A stretch of 64,000 bases of DNA from Epilithonimonas caeni DSM 17710 (GCF_000426465.1 NZ_AUFK01000017.1:189044-253043); one strand, 5' to 3'; positions 53,957-62,412 are shown, counted from the stretch's first letter. The notes: generated from the sequence alone by a model not told the origin. Program-made: numbers and translations.

Positions 53957-54226
53957 TTACTGCAGTCTGAAAAGTTCCTCTCCGCACATTGTCGGGTTGT
54001 CCGAAATTTTCTCGTGCAAAGACGAACTGCTGTCGCCCGACCAAACACATGGGGCTGTGCCCACTGTGTTACACTGTTGTTGTGCGTTTAGACATTCGCC
54101 AGTAACGGCATCAATTCTGTAAGCGTCAACAATTGCTTTTGCTGAATTGCTTTTTGCAGCACTAGTTGCAAATGCTGCGCCTGTGCCAAGTAATACTGTG
54201 ACTACAGGAATCATTAATTTTTTCAT
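53957..54226 (-). CDS. Small secreted four-Cys peptide (DUF6520)
   Basis: This 89-residue precursor has a signal peptide (LLGTGAAFATSAAKS) and a mature part with YRIDAVTGECLNAQQQCNTVGTAPCVWSG and a final Cys in PTMCGEEL, four cysteines in all. This matches DUF6520, small Bacteroidota peptides often encoded beside MauE/DoxX membrane proteins. The function is unknown; disulfide-bonded bacteriocin-like or signalling peptides have been suggested by context. It is transcribed after the MauE/DoxX gene (28 bp apart) and converges on the S9 peptidase gene. Confidence 0.82.
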   Translation of the reverse strand: MKKLMIPVVTVLLGTGAAFATSAAKSNSAKAIVDAYRIDAVTGECLNAQQQCNTVGTAPCVWSGDSSSSLHEKISDNPTMCGEELFRLQ

Positions 54227-54254
54227 ATTAAAGAAATTTGAATTATTGCCTACT

Positions 54255-55766
54255 CTATTTTAGGTTTTCGGCATTCCCCTTTTCATATAAATTAAGAATC
54301 AGTCTAGTAAACTTGTATCTTTTCAATTCTTTGTCAATTAAAACAAAAAGATACATGTCGGTTGCATACATCTGTGTTAGCGCTTTATCATCCTTTTTAG
54401 GAATATAAAAGCTTCCTACATATTCCTGTCGGTCAATCCTGTAGATATCAATGATTGAATTTTTCTTCCATGCTTTCTTAGACTCATACTTGCCAATAAG
54501 CTTTGATTCCACAAAAAGGAGGTTTTGATTAGTTGTAGGATTTTGATTGTTTTTTAAACTTGGAACATTCATTTTATGTCGACCGTCTGGAATTTTAACC
54601 ACATTAAATCTAGCTCGGCTTATGGTGTCAATTGTTTTTAAGCGAGATTTCAATTCAAGATCCTCATCCATGATCATATATTCATTTCTGTAATTATATA
54701 TGTATATAAGATTTTTAAAATTTTGGTTGAGCAACAATTTTCCGTCACTGTCAAATACTCCGTCAATTTGTTTTTGAAGAATATCTGGATTCAATACAAC
54801 TTTTGGATTTCGATTTAAATCAAGGCTACCCAAAGTGTATTGCTGTGTACTTTTACTCTGCGTTCTTAGTGCAAATCTAGCCGAATCTAAAACGGATAAT
54901 TGAGTAAAGTATGCGTTCTGATAACTTATTGTTTCTGCATATTGGTCACCAATTTTACCTCTGTAAATTATTGGGACACTTCCATCGTAAAGAAAATAAT
55001 CGTTTTTAAAGGTCTGAAGCCATAGATTTTTAAAGGAATAGTCTTTCTCATCCAGCTCTATCCTTTGTTGGCTTAAATTTGATAAATCATAATTAATTTC
55101 AGAAAATAATAATGGAGCTGTTATATTTCCAAGATATATTTTTTTACTATCTGAGCCTGCAATATAGTATGAATCCAGCTTTAAATCTATTGATTTATCT
55201 TCTAGTACTGGATGTATTAGAAATCTTCTAACAAAATTATTCTCTTTTTTTATAATGTATTCTGAAGAATAAAATAGATAAACAACAAGAGAAGTACTCG
55301 CGACAAAGACTACAAAAATTTTCACAAAATAGATGATGAATTTTTGTCTATTAATAACCTCAACTAGAATTACGGAAATAAAAGAAAGTAAAATACATCC
55401 AAGATTAAATAATAGATGTTCTGTCCAATCCATTTTCTCAAGTATCCCGCCGCAAGAACAGGGAACAAAGTCGCTAAAATTTAGGATAAGATAAATATAG
55501 ATTGTAAAGGCTATCATAATTCCCATAGAGCTATAAAGCCCAATTAATCGAAATTTGGGAACTATAAGAGTAACTACAATAAGAAGCTCAACAATTATTG
55601 TTGCATAAGAAATAAATCCAGCATAAGCACTTAAAAGTGGTGATTGTGCGATCTGAACCTGGAAATTTCCAAAATCCATTATTTTGCTTGCGCTAGCGTA
55701 GCAGAATAAAAGAATAAAAAAACAGGCCGTTATTAGCGGCACTTGAAGGAAGACTGATTTTTTCAT
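54255..55766 (-). CDS. MauE/DoxX-type redox-associated membrane protein with C-terminal extracytoplasmic domain
   Basis: This 503-residue protein has an N-terminal part (1 to about 170) with four to five membrane helices and the redox-like cysteine motif FVPCSCGGILEKMDW, as in MauE/DoxX/VKOR-like proteins that support disulfide formation. The remaining 330 residues form a soluble, beta-rich extracytoplasmic domain, probably a propeller. It lies just upstream of the four-Cys DUF6520 peptide gene, so a role in forming the disulfides of that peptide is plausible. The substrate link is inferred from context. Confidence 0.83.
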   Translation of the reverse strand: MKKSVFLQVPLITACFFILLFCYASASKIMDFGNFQVQIAQSPLLSAYAGFISYATIIVELLIVVTLIVPKFRLIGLYSSMGIMIAFTIYIYLILNFSDFVPCSCGGILEKMDWTEHLLFNLGCILLSFISVILVEVINRQKFIIYFVKIFVVFVASTSLVVYLFYSSEYIIKKENNFVRRFLIHPVLEDKSIDLKLDSYYIAGSDSKKIYLGNITAPLLFSEINYDLSNLSQQRIELDEKDYSFKNLWLQTFKNDYFLYDGSVPIIYRGKIGDQYAETISYQNAYFTQLSVLDSARFALRTQSKSTQQYTLGSLDLNRNPKVVLNPDILQKQIDGVFDSDGKLLLNQNFKNLIYIYNYRNEYMIMDEDLELKSRLKTIDTISRARFNVVKIPDGRHKMNVPSLKNNQNPTTNQNLLFVESKLIGKYESKKAWKKNSIIDIYRIDRQEYVGSFYIPKKDDKALTQMYATDMYLFVLIDKELKRYKFTRLILNLYEKGNAENLK

Positions 55767-55842
55767 GGCTAAAAAATTTATTAAAAAACTTTAAAATCAA
55801 AATCTGCCCTTTCATTATTATCTTCTTCGTCAATTTTTGAAA

Positions 55843-55905
55843 GATTTCCCTATACCCGATCTAACGTCGTTGGCTGGATATTATATTTTTGAGGTATAGG
55901 GAATC
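55843..55905. repeat. Long inverted repeat between two small minus-strand genes
   Basis: GATTTCCCTATACC (55843-55856) pairs with GGTATAGGGAATC (55893-55905), a 13-14-bp stem with one mismatch or bulge and a 36-nt loop. It lies between the 66-residue lipoprotein gene and the MauE/DoxX gene. It could terminate or attenuate transcription or bind a regulator. Confidence 0.5.
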
Positions 55906-55920
55906 TTTATATCATTTCAT

Positions 55921-56121
55921 TTAGTGTTTCCAATCTTGACCATCCTTTACAGGGGGATCTTTTTCTAATTCAATTTTCATTCTAGTTGAATCAGATGTTT
56001 TATTACTTTCCTTTGCAACTCTAGATAGTGCAAAATCATTATCTACTTGCTCATCAACTTGTCTGCAACTTTGCGCACATAAACCCACAATAAGAATTAA
56101 AAATGGGATAACTTTTTTCAT
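55921..56121 (-). CDS. Small lipoprotein-like secreted protein (hypothetical)
   Basis: A 66-residue protein with a signal peptide and lipobox-like end (LILIVGLCAQSCRQVDEQ), then a short charged mature part ending VKDGQDWKH. Similar short proteins accompany DUF6520/MauE loci in related genomes, as far as I recall. It is the first minus-strand gene next to the tandem palindromes and may be part of the same peptide system. Confidence 0.6.
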   Translation of the reverse strand: MKKVIPFLILIVGLCAQSCRQVDEQVDNDFALSRVAKESNKTSDSTRMKIELEKDPPVKDGQDWKH

Positions 56122-56218
56122 AATAGTAAAATTTATTAAGGATTATCCCGGCCGGTTTTTCTCAGAATTCTTGGAGTCAAAGGTATTGTCGAAAAGACCG
56201 TCCAAACAAGCATATGTG

Positions 56219-56262
56219 GGTGTGCTTTACAAAGCACGACGTCGTGTTTTATAAAGCACGAC
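56219..56262. promoter_or_regulatory. Two adjacent 22-bp palindromic sites, candidate tandem operators
   Basis: Two 22-bp units lie head to tail (56219-56240 and 56241-56262). Unit 1 contains GTGCTTT-AC-AAAGCAC; unit 2 has arms GTCGTG and CACGAC. Both end in AAAGCACGAC. They sit between the divergent 66-residue lipoprotein gene and the AraC-type regulator, a natural place for a dimeric regulator to control both directions. Confidence 0.62.
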
Positions 56263-56398
56263 AACAAAAAACAATGAAACCGCTTCATTATCAATTGTTT
56301 TTAATAATAATTAAATATCTTAATAGAATATTGGGAAAAGCCCTGTTTTATGGAGATTTTACATAAATTTGGCGGTTCTTAATTGAAGCCTACTAACC

Positions 56399-58114
56399 AT
56401 GCTTAAAGGATTTTCATTCATTTTGATATTATTCCCCTTTTTTCTGCTGTTAAATGCGCAGAAGATGAGCGAATATGAGATTATCCGAAAAAATTATGAG
56501 AATCTTCCTAAAAATGATAAAAGAGCAATTCCTTATGTAAAGACTTATATTCAAAAATCGAAAAATGAAAATGATTTTGAACATTTAACCCAAGGATATC
56601 GGGATGCCGTTTTCTTTACTAAAAATGAAAAGCAAAAATTAGTATATTCCGATAGTATGATCTATGCCGCTTTAAAATCACGAGATAAAGATTTGATAGG
56701 TTTAGCTTATTTGGGAAAAGGGATTATCTATTACTTTAACTATAAAAAATTTGATCCGGCTTTAGATGAATATTTAAAAGCTTATAACTATTTAAAAAAT
56801 ACTAAAGACGAGTATTTGAAATATAAGGTCGTCTATCATATGGAAGTCGTCAAAAGCTACCTAGGCTATTATTCAGAATCTAAAGAAAATTTCGAAGAAT
56901 GCATTAAATTTTTTAATAATGAATCAGTTAAACAACTTCATCCAAATGAAGTTTTCAATAATAAAAGGGGATATTTTAACTCTCTTCACCAGTTAATAAT
57001 CTGTCAGAGAAATCTAAAAAATTTTGCTGCTGCTGATAGTTTAATAAATGTTGGGCTAAAAGAAATTGAGGGGATTGATGAATTTTCTTTGGAAAAGAGT
57101 TATTTTTTAAAGTGCAAAGGCATTTCAGCATATAACCGTCAAAATTATAAGCATGCAATCGATATCTTAAATAAATCTTTACCAAAAATATTGAAGGTAG
57201 ATGATTTTGCGACTGCATCATTAATTTACTCTTACTTAGGAAAGAGCTACTATCATTCTGATAAGGAAAAAGCACTCCATTATTTTGAGATGGTAGATTC
57301 AATTTTCGTTCATAAAAATTTTGTTTTACCGGAGACACGTGATAGCTACGAAATTTTAATAAACCATTTTAATAACCTGAACAACACAAAGAAAGAGCTG
57401 TACTACACTAAACAGCTCTTATCAGTTGACAGCTTATTAGGAAAAGAGTTTTACTATTTGACCTCAAGAATTCACAAAGAATACGACACGAAGCGATTGT
57501 TAGATAACAAAGAAGCTTTAGAGAAGAGAAATCTTCTCACTTCCTTAATGGTAATATTTTTTATATGTCTTTCGCTGCTTTTTATCACACTATACATTTT
57601 TAAATATAGGAAGAATAAGAAGATCATGCTGAATTACAGGATACTGCAGATAAAGCTTGACAATCGTCAGCTTGAAAAAATGCTACATCAACATAGTCCC
57701 GATACCATTTACGAGGATGAGAAGACATCGATAATTAGTAAGGAGATTTACCAAGATTTACTATTAAAAATAAAATCATTTGAGGATAGACAAGAATATA
57801 CTCAAATAGGATTAACATTAAATCAGTTGGCGGCTCAATTCAATACTAATACAACATATTTATCAACTTTTATCAACGAATCAAAAGGCGTTAATTTTAA
57901 AAATTACCTAAACAATCTTAGAATTGATTACATTACCAATCTAATGAATACTGATAAAAATTACTTGAAATACACAATTGAAGCATTAGCTGAAAAATGC
58001 GGTATAGCATCCCGTCAGAATTTTTCAGATCTTTTTTATGAAATTAATGGGATGCGTCCAACAGATTTTATCAAAAAAAAGAAAGAAGAGCAAAAAAATA
58101 ATAACGGTAAATAG
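56399..58114 (+). CDS. TPR-containing, membrane-anchored AraC-family regulator
   Basis: This 571-residue protein has a signal/anchor at the N-terminus, about 330 residues of TPR-like helical repeats outside the membrane, one membrane helix (about 380-402, LLTSLMVIFFICLSLLFITLYIF) and a cytoplasmic C-terminal AraC HTH domain (LNQLAAQFNTNTTYLSTFIN, EALAEKCGIASRQNFSDLFYEINGMRPTDFIKK). This one-protein sensor-regulator type is common in Flavobacteriia. It probably senses a periplasmic signal and controls the neighbouring SusCD/peptide genes. A TAAATTTG box lies at 56364-56371. Confidence 0.88.
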   Translation: MLKGFSFILILFPFFLLLNAQKMSEYEIIRKNYENLPKNDKRAIPYVKTYIQKSKNENDFEHLTQGYRDAVFFTKNEKQKLVYSDSMIYAALKSRDKDLIGLAYLGKGIIYYFNYKKFDPALDEYLKAYNYLKNTKDEYLKYKVVYHMEVVKSYLGYYSESKENFEECIKFFNNESVKQLHPNEVFNNKRGYFNSLHQLIICQRNLKNFAAADSLINVGLKEIEGIDEFSLEKSYFLKCKGISAYNRQNYKHAIDILNKSLPKILKVDDFATASLIYSYLGKSYYHSDKEKALHYFEMVDSIFVHKNFVLPETRDSYEILINHFNNLNNTKKELYYTKQLLSVDSLLGKEFYYLTSRIHKEYDTKRLLDNKEALEKRNLLTSLMVIFFICLSLLFITLYIFKYRKNKKIMLNYRILQIKLDNRQLEKMLHQHSPDTIYEDEKTSIISKEIYQDLLLKIKSFEDRQEYTQIGLTLNQLAAQFNTNTTYLSTFINESKGVNFKNYLNNLRIDYITNLMNTDKNYLKYTIEALAEKCGIASRQNFSDLFYEINGMRPTDFIKKKKEEQKNNNGK

Positions 58115-58156
58115 AAATCGAAAATACTAATCTATAATTTTCAAGTGAATTTTACA

Positions 58157-58229
58157 TAATTTTGATGATCTAATCAGGAGAAGAATCTTCTCGTTTGCAA
58201 ATTGAAATGTGCGAATCCTAATTAGGATT
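58157..58229 (+). other. Promoter and paired palindromes upstream of mobilization genes; candidate oriT region
   Basis: TAATTTTG (58157-58164) fits the -7 box. It is followed by the hairpin GAGAAG-AAT-CTTCTC (58178-58192) and the perfect 16-bp palindrome AATCCTAATTAGGATT (58214-58229), just before the mob genes. Transfer origins of Bacteroidetes mobilizable elements usually lie here. The nick site cannot be assigned. Confidence 0.4.
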
Positions 58230-58256
58230 GCCTTAACTATTTTAAAAAATTGCCAA

Positions 58257-58631
58257 ATGAAAGATTTAAAAACCTCAGGCAGATCAAAGACTGCACGAAT
58301 TACTTTAAGGCTACATGACGAAGTAAAAGAAAAATGGCTGAATCACTGTAATAAATACAACCTTCATCTTTCCGATTATATCATTAGCGGCGTCGAAGGA
58401 AAGCTACTTGATAATGACAGGAAAGAAATCATGAATTTCATCGAAAATCAGGTTAATTTATTCTCTAAAATTGAGAATAATATCAATCAGATTGCAAAAC
58501 ATATCAACACCAACAAGCACTTACCCACTACCCTTTTATCTGATTATAATTCAAAGCTTGAAATTCTCAACAGTCTGAAAATTGAGCAAAACAGAATAAT
58601 CAAAAAAATCTATATTGAACTTGCAAAATGA
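58257..58631 (+). CDS. Mobilization accessory protein (ribbon-helix-helix MobB/MobC-like)
   Basis: A protein of 124 residues from the chosen ATG (an upstream in-frame ATG at 58,209 would add 16 atypical residues). The N-terminal part KTARITLRLHDEVKEKWLNHCNKYNLHLSDYIIS is typical of RHH relaxosome proteins that bind oriT. The C-terminal half is a coiled-coil-like helix (NFIENQVNLFSKIENNINQIAKHIN). Its stop overlaps the relaxase start (ATGA), so the two are coupled. Confidence 0.86.
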   Translation: MKDLKTSGRSKTARITLRLHDEVKEKWLNHCNKYNLHLSDYIISGVEGKLLDNDRKEIMNFIENQVNLFSKIENNINQIAKHINTNKHLPTTLLSDYNSKLEILNSLKIEQNRIIKKIYIELAK

Positions 58632-60067
58632 TTGTTAAAATATTAAACAAATCATCCAGTGAGTTCAATGGTGTGATTTATAATGACAAGAAAATTGAAA
58701 AAGGAAAGGGAGAACTTTTATCAATTAAAAATTTCCCGGCTCATCTTAATCACTCTTCGGGAGCTCCAGACATAAAAAACTATCTGAAAGCAGTTTCCAA
58801 AAATAATTCAAGAATAAAAAATCCGCAGTTTCACGCTACAATATCCGCAAAAGGACGCGAATATTCTAAGGAACAATTGGCGCTTACAGCAGATAAATTC
58901 ATGGATAAAATGGGCTATGGTGAACAACCGTACATTGTTGTTTTTCATAATGATACTGCCAACAACCACATTCATATTGTAAGTACAAGGGTTAATAAAG
59001 ACAGCTCAAAGCGTATTGAGAGAGATTTCGAAAAATATAAAAGTCAAACTGCTTTACAGGAAACAATTAAAGAGTTGTACGGTACTGACGTACATCAAAA
59101 TTTAGAAAAATTGATTGATTATAATTATAGTACGTTACATCAGTTTAAGACACTGCTGGAACTTAATGGATACGGCTATTATGAAAAAAATGATAAGTTA
59201 AATATTACAAAAAACGGCGCTTTTATCAAAGTTTTAAATGTCAATGATTTAAATTTTTCAAAAAAAAGTTTTGACGAGAAAAGAAAAAAACAGATATTTG
59301 CTCTATTCAAAAAATACAAAGAGGTATTTTCCAACTCGGTTTTCAGAGTATCGGATAAAAACCATGCCTCCTACCAATCAGAGCTTCAATACCATCTGAA
59401 GAAAAAATTTGGGATTGATGTTGTTCTTTCATTCAAAGATGATAAACAGCCTTTCGGCTATTCCATCATCGACCACAAAACCAATACGATTTACAAAGGC
59501 AGTGATATAATGAAAATGAGTGACCTATTCATTATCAGCTCCCAAGTATTAGACAAAAAGATCTTTGACATTCTGGCCAATTCAAATTTGACAATCGAAA
59601 CGAAGAACGTTTTTAAAAAGCATTTGGAACAAGAGTACAAATGCGAAATCCAGGATTATATGCTTTTTTTGAAACAATCGAAAAAGACAAATTATAATAT
59701 CTGGAAAGACACACGAAATTCAACAATAGATCACATCCTAAACTTAAGGAAAGTAAGTAATAATTCGCAGGATAAAATAAAGATCGTCAGTTTCTCAAAT
59801 GAGGCATTCGTCATTAATAAGATTGACAATGTTGTCTTTACCGTAAAAGAATTGGTCGGAGATTACTATTACAACCTTTATTTATCTCAATTACTAAATC
59901 CTCAAAATCCAGGACACCAGTCTATTGTCAATGGCGTGCAAGCTGCAGAAGCATCAAGTTTAGAAGAAATGTTAAAACGCACTTCCCTATTTGATATTTC
60001 AGCAGCTTCTCCGCCATCAAGCGAAGAACTAGAAAATAGAAGAAGAAAAAAGAAAAAAAAGAGATGA
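58628..60067 (+). CDS. mobB: Relaxase/mobilization nuclease (MOBP-like)
   Basis: This 479-residue relaxase shows motif II-like QFHATIS and motif III FHNDTANNHIHIVSTRVN, the H-x-H metal site, and an earlier LNHSSGAPDIKNYLKAV region. It nicks oriT and pilots the DNA strand during conjugation. Residues 200-479 are the extended C-terminal part of the Bacteroidetes type, ending in a strongly basic tail (ENRRRKKKKKR) that may bind DNA. The start and stop both overlap neighbouring genes by 4 nt. The gene symbol is tentative, following Bacteroidetes usage. Confidence 0.88.
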   Translation: MIVKILNKSSSEFNGVIYNDKKIEKGKGELLSIKNFPAHLNHSSGAPDIKNYLKAVSKNNSRIKNPQFHATISAKGREYSKEQLALTADKFMDKMGYGEQPYIVVFHNDTANNHIHIVSTRVNKDSSKRIERDFEKYKSQTALQETIKELYGTDVHQNLEKLIDYNYSTLHQFKTLLELNGYGYYEKNDKLNITKNGAFIKVLNVNDLNFSKKSFDEKRKKQIFALFKKYKEVFSNSVFRVSDKNHASYQSELQYHLKKKFGIDVVLSFKDDKQPFGYSIIDHKTNTIYKGSDIMKMSDLFIISSQVLDKKIFDILANSNLTIETKNVFKKHLEQEYKCEIQDYMLFLKQSKKTNYNIWKDTRNSTIDHILNLRKVSNNSQDKIKIVSFSNEAFVINKIDNVVFTVKELVGDYYYNLYLSQLLNPQNPGHQSIVNGVQAAEASSLEEMLKRTSLFDISAASPPSSEELENRRRKKKKKR

Positions 60068-60699
60068 TTATTACGTTTGCAAATCAGAAGGGCGGAGTTG
60101 GCAAGACCACTTTAGCCATTGCATTTGCCAACTATCTTTCTATGTTTACCGATAAAAAGGTAAATGTCATCGACTTTGATTTTCAGCGTTCATTTTACAG
60201 GCAATGGTCAGAAGACAAAGAATTAAAAGCAGATTATCTTTATGAAGTAGAGAAAATTTCGGAAGAAAATATTCATCTCACGCAGAATGAAAAAGTTTTA
60301 ATGCAGTTAAAGGAAAGTCAGGAGGTTATTCTTTTTGATACCGCCGGAAATATTCAGAATAATTACACGCAGGTATTACAATACAGTGATGCCATAATAA
60401 TTCCTTATGGATACTCCAGTGTTACAATGATGTCTACAGTACTGTTTCTCAATCTTCTTAAGCTTATCAAAGTCAAGGCAAAAATATATTTCATCAGAAA
60501 TAATATGCGCAAAGACGACAGCTACGAATTGAAACCTGTAATGGATGCTGAATTCAATACGATAGGGAAAGTAATTGGCGGATCAGTTCTAACCAGAAAA
60601 TGTATGCTTAGCATCAACACAAAAGGACTGACATATGAACAAAAGTTAGCTGTCAAAGAAACATTCGATGAATTAATTTATCATCTATGGGAATTTTAG
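60064..60699 (+). CDS. traA: ParA-type ATPase of the conjugation operon (TraA)
   Basis: This 211-residue P-loop ATPase of the ParA/MinD family has the deviant Walker A FANQKGGVGKTTLAIA near residue 6 and the Walker B-like EVILFDTAGN. In Bacteroides conjugative transposons the first tra gene, TraA, is a ParA-like protein thought to help partition or dock DNA. The ATGA overlap with the relaxase and a 13-bp overlap with the next gene show tight coupling. Confidence 0.9.
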   Translation: MIITFANQKGGVGKTTLAIAFANYLSMFTDKKVNVIDFDFQRSFYRQWSEDKELKADYLYEVEKISEENIHLTQNEKVLMQLKESQEVILFDTAGNIQNNYTQVLQYSDAIIIPYGYSSVTMMSTVLFLNLLKLIKVKAKIYFIRNNMRKDDSYELKPVMDAEFNTIGKVIGGSVLTRKCMLSINTKGLTYEQKLAVKETFDELIYHLWEF

Positions 60700-61073
60700 A
60701 CCGCTATACGACCGATGAAGATAAAGAGGAATTAGCAAAGAATCTCAATATTCTGAGTGACGAGGCAGTCTTATCGAAAAAGGGCATTAAACACAAAACA
60801 GCAGATGCAGCAAAAAACACTCGGACAAAGAAAAAACCAACCAATCTAACCGAACTTGATGATAAAACCTTATGCATAATTAATGAATTTGTTGACTCTT
60901 ACAAGAGTAATGACAAAACCAGCAGAATGATAAGGATACAGGATCATCATTACAGAAAGTTGGTGGGCCTTCGTGCTGACGGGATATCTGTAAGCGAATT
61001 TGTAAGTTTTGCGGTGCATCTCGCTCTAAAATCTGACGATTATGAAAATTTCTTAAACATTTTAAAAAAGTGA
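60687..61073 (+). CDS. traB: TraB-like/DUF3408-type conjugal transfer protein
   Basis: This 128-residue protein has a disordered, Lys-rich first half (residues 20-60) and a C-terminal small DNA-binding-like fold: SRMIRIQDHHYRKLVGLRADGISVSEFVSFAVHLALKS. This resembles DUF3408/TraB proteins following ParA in Bacteroidetes conjugation operons. It probably works with TraA as a ParB-like partner; the pairing is inferred from gene order. Confidence 0.75.
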   Translation: MGILDRYTTDEDKEELAKNLNILSDEAVLSKKGIKHKTADAAKNTRTKKKPTNLTELDDKTLCIINEFVDSYKSNDKTSRMIRIQDHHYRKLVGLRADGISVSEFVSFAVHLALKSDDYENFLNILKK

Positions 61074-61079
61074 AAATTT

Positions 61080-61616
61080 ATGGGAAAAGTCCTAATGATT
61101 ACTGGTTTACTATACATTCTATATTATACCGGCATTGCAGTTTATGACTTATTTATAAAAAAACAGATCGTAAATAGAAATGAAAATGATGGCGAATTGA
61201 TCAGCCTTGAGAACTTTATTGAAGAAACTCCAGGAGAAATAATAAATATTTATGAAGATGACGTAGAGAATTTAAACTTACCAAGTTCCTATGATTATGA
61301 AGAGACAGAATTATCCTCCGAAGAAAACGGCGAACCTTTTAACCATCGACGTTTTGAGGAAGAGCGGGAAATTGAAAACTTCTATGGCGACAATCAACAG
61401 GGCAAAGATGAAAAAGAAGTGCGTCAATCATTTCTTTCAAATTTAAGTTCAGTGATCGGAAGCAAAAATTCGGAGGCAATACCTCATCAGAAGGAAATAA
61501 TTCCGTCAGTTATTTCGGATGAGATGTTTCGAAATTTCTTTGAAAAAGCATCAAGACATATCGTTGTCGGCTCTGAAAGCGGTCAGAGTTTTTACAAATC
61601 AAGTTTAGTTTTTTAA
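61080..61616 (+). CDS. Conjugation-operon membrane-anchored acidic protein (TraD-position)
   Basis: This 178-residue protein has one N-terminal membrane helix (LMITGLLYILYYTGIAVYDLF) followed by a long acidic, probably disordered cytoplasmic region (many Glu/Asp, about 35-130). A short conserved-looking end (SVISDEMFRNFFEKASRHIVVGSE) closes it. The position between TraB and TraE corresponds to the traC/traD slot. I do not recognise the family. A strong terminator follows its stop codon. Confidence 0.68.
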   Translation: MGKVLMITGLLYILYYTGIAVYDLFIKKQIVNRNENDGELISLENFIEETPGEIINIYEDDVENLNLPSSYDYEETELSSEENGEPFNHRRFEEEREIENFYGDNQQGKDEKEVRQSFLSNLSSVIGSKNSEAIPHQKEIIPSVISDEMFRNFFEKASRHIVVGSESGQSFYKSSLVF

Positions 61617-61657
61617 TTACATTCAGTCAATGATACGGAAAACGCCGTATCTGTTTC

Positions 61658-61696
61658 GATTCCAAAGCACTTTATGGAGCTTTGGAATCTTTTTTT
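61658..61696 (+). terminator. Strong intrinsic terminator within the tra cluster
   Basis: GATTCCAAAGC (61658-61668) pairs perfectly with GCTTTGGAATC (61679-61689) across a 10-nt loop and is followed by seven T. A smaller hairpin GATACGG/CCGTATC (61632-61638/61645-61651) precedes it. It separates the mob-traA-B group from traE-F-G. Confidence 0.85.
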
Positions 61697-61755
61697 ACCA
61701 GACGGTTTCAAATGAAACAATTCAATTATTGTTCAATTAAAATTTTAAAAATCAA

Positions 61756-62091
61756 ATGAAAAATAATATTACAAGCATTAATAAACACCATAAAATTAAA
61801 AAAGCGCTGTTCTCCGCAATCTTGGTATTATGCACAAATTTACTTTTTGCTCAGACAGGAGGCGCCGGAGCTATATCTTCGGCAACATCGGATATCGAAG
61901 AGTACGTTGAGCCAGTCTCAAACTTAGTTCAAATGATAGGTGCGATCGTAGGCATTGTCGGAGGTGTCCGAATTTACAACAAATGGAACAATGGTGACCA
62001 AGACGTCAATAAAGAACTGATTGGCTGGGGAGGTGCCTGTATCTTCCTGCTTCTCGTTCCCACAGTAATTCAGGCATTTTTTGGAATATAA
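61756..62091 (+). CDS. traE: TraE family conjugal pilin-like protein (DUF4134)
   Basis: This 111-residue protein has a signal-like N-terminus (LVLCTNLLFAQTGGAGA), then two membrane helices (VSNLVQMIGAIVGIVGGVRIY and WGGACIFLLLVPTVIQAFFGI) joined by KWNNGDQDVNKELIG. This is the DUF4134/TraE pattern of Bacteroidetes conjugation systems, thought equivalent to VirB2 pilin. It starts a new transcript after the terminator and lies 3 bp before traF. Confidence 0.93.
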   Translation: MKNNITSINKHHKIKKALFSAILVLCTNLLFAQTGGAGAISSATSDIEEYVEPVSNLVQMIGAIVGIVGGVRIYNKWNNGDQDVNKELIGWGGACIFLLLVPTVIQAFFGI

Positions 62092-62094
62092 GAA

Positions 62095-62400
62095 ATGGAA
62101 GAAAAGAGTTTCTTTCTATACAAGGGGCTAAAGAAGCCCCTTGTGTTTAAAGGTCTGAAAGGAAAGTATATCTATTATGCCGGTGGTTCATTTGCCGGCA
62201 CAATGGTTTTAGGCATCATTCTAAGCAAAGTTATAGGATTCTTTATAGGGATAGTTCTTGCTTTAGGTATTGGTGCAGGATTGATTTGGAATGTCTTCAG
62301 ATTACAGAAAACCAAAGGTCTTTTTAACAAAACGCTTAACAAAAATGAGATTTTTATGATTCCTGTAAAAATAAAACTGAAGCAGAAGTACAAACGTTAG
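62095..62400 (+). CDS. traF: TraF family conjugal transfer membrane protein (DUF4133)
   Basis: This 101-residue protein has the DUF4133 opening FLYKGLKKPLVFKGLKGKYIYYAGG, two adjacent membrane helices (about 28-70) and a basic C-terminal end. It corresponds to TraF/VirB3-type components that associate with the VirB4 ATPase. The gene sits between traE and traG in the canonical order. Confidence 0.93.
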   Translation: MEEKSFFLYKGLKKPLVFKGLKGKYIYYAGGSFAGTMVLGIILSKVIGFFIGIVLALGIGAGLIWNVFRLQKTKGLFNKTLNKNEIFMIPVKIKLKQKYKR

Positions 62401-62412
62401 GAAATACACACA

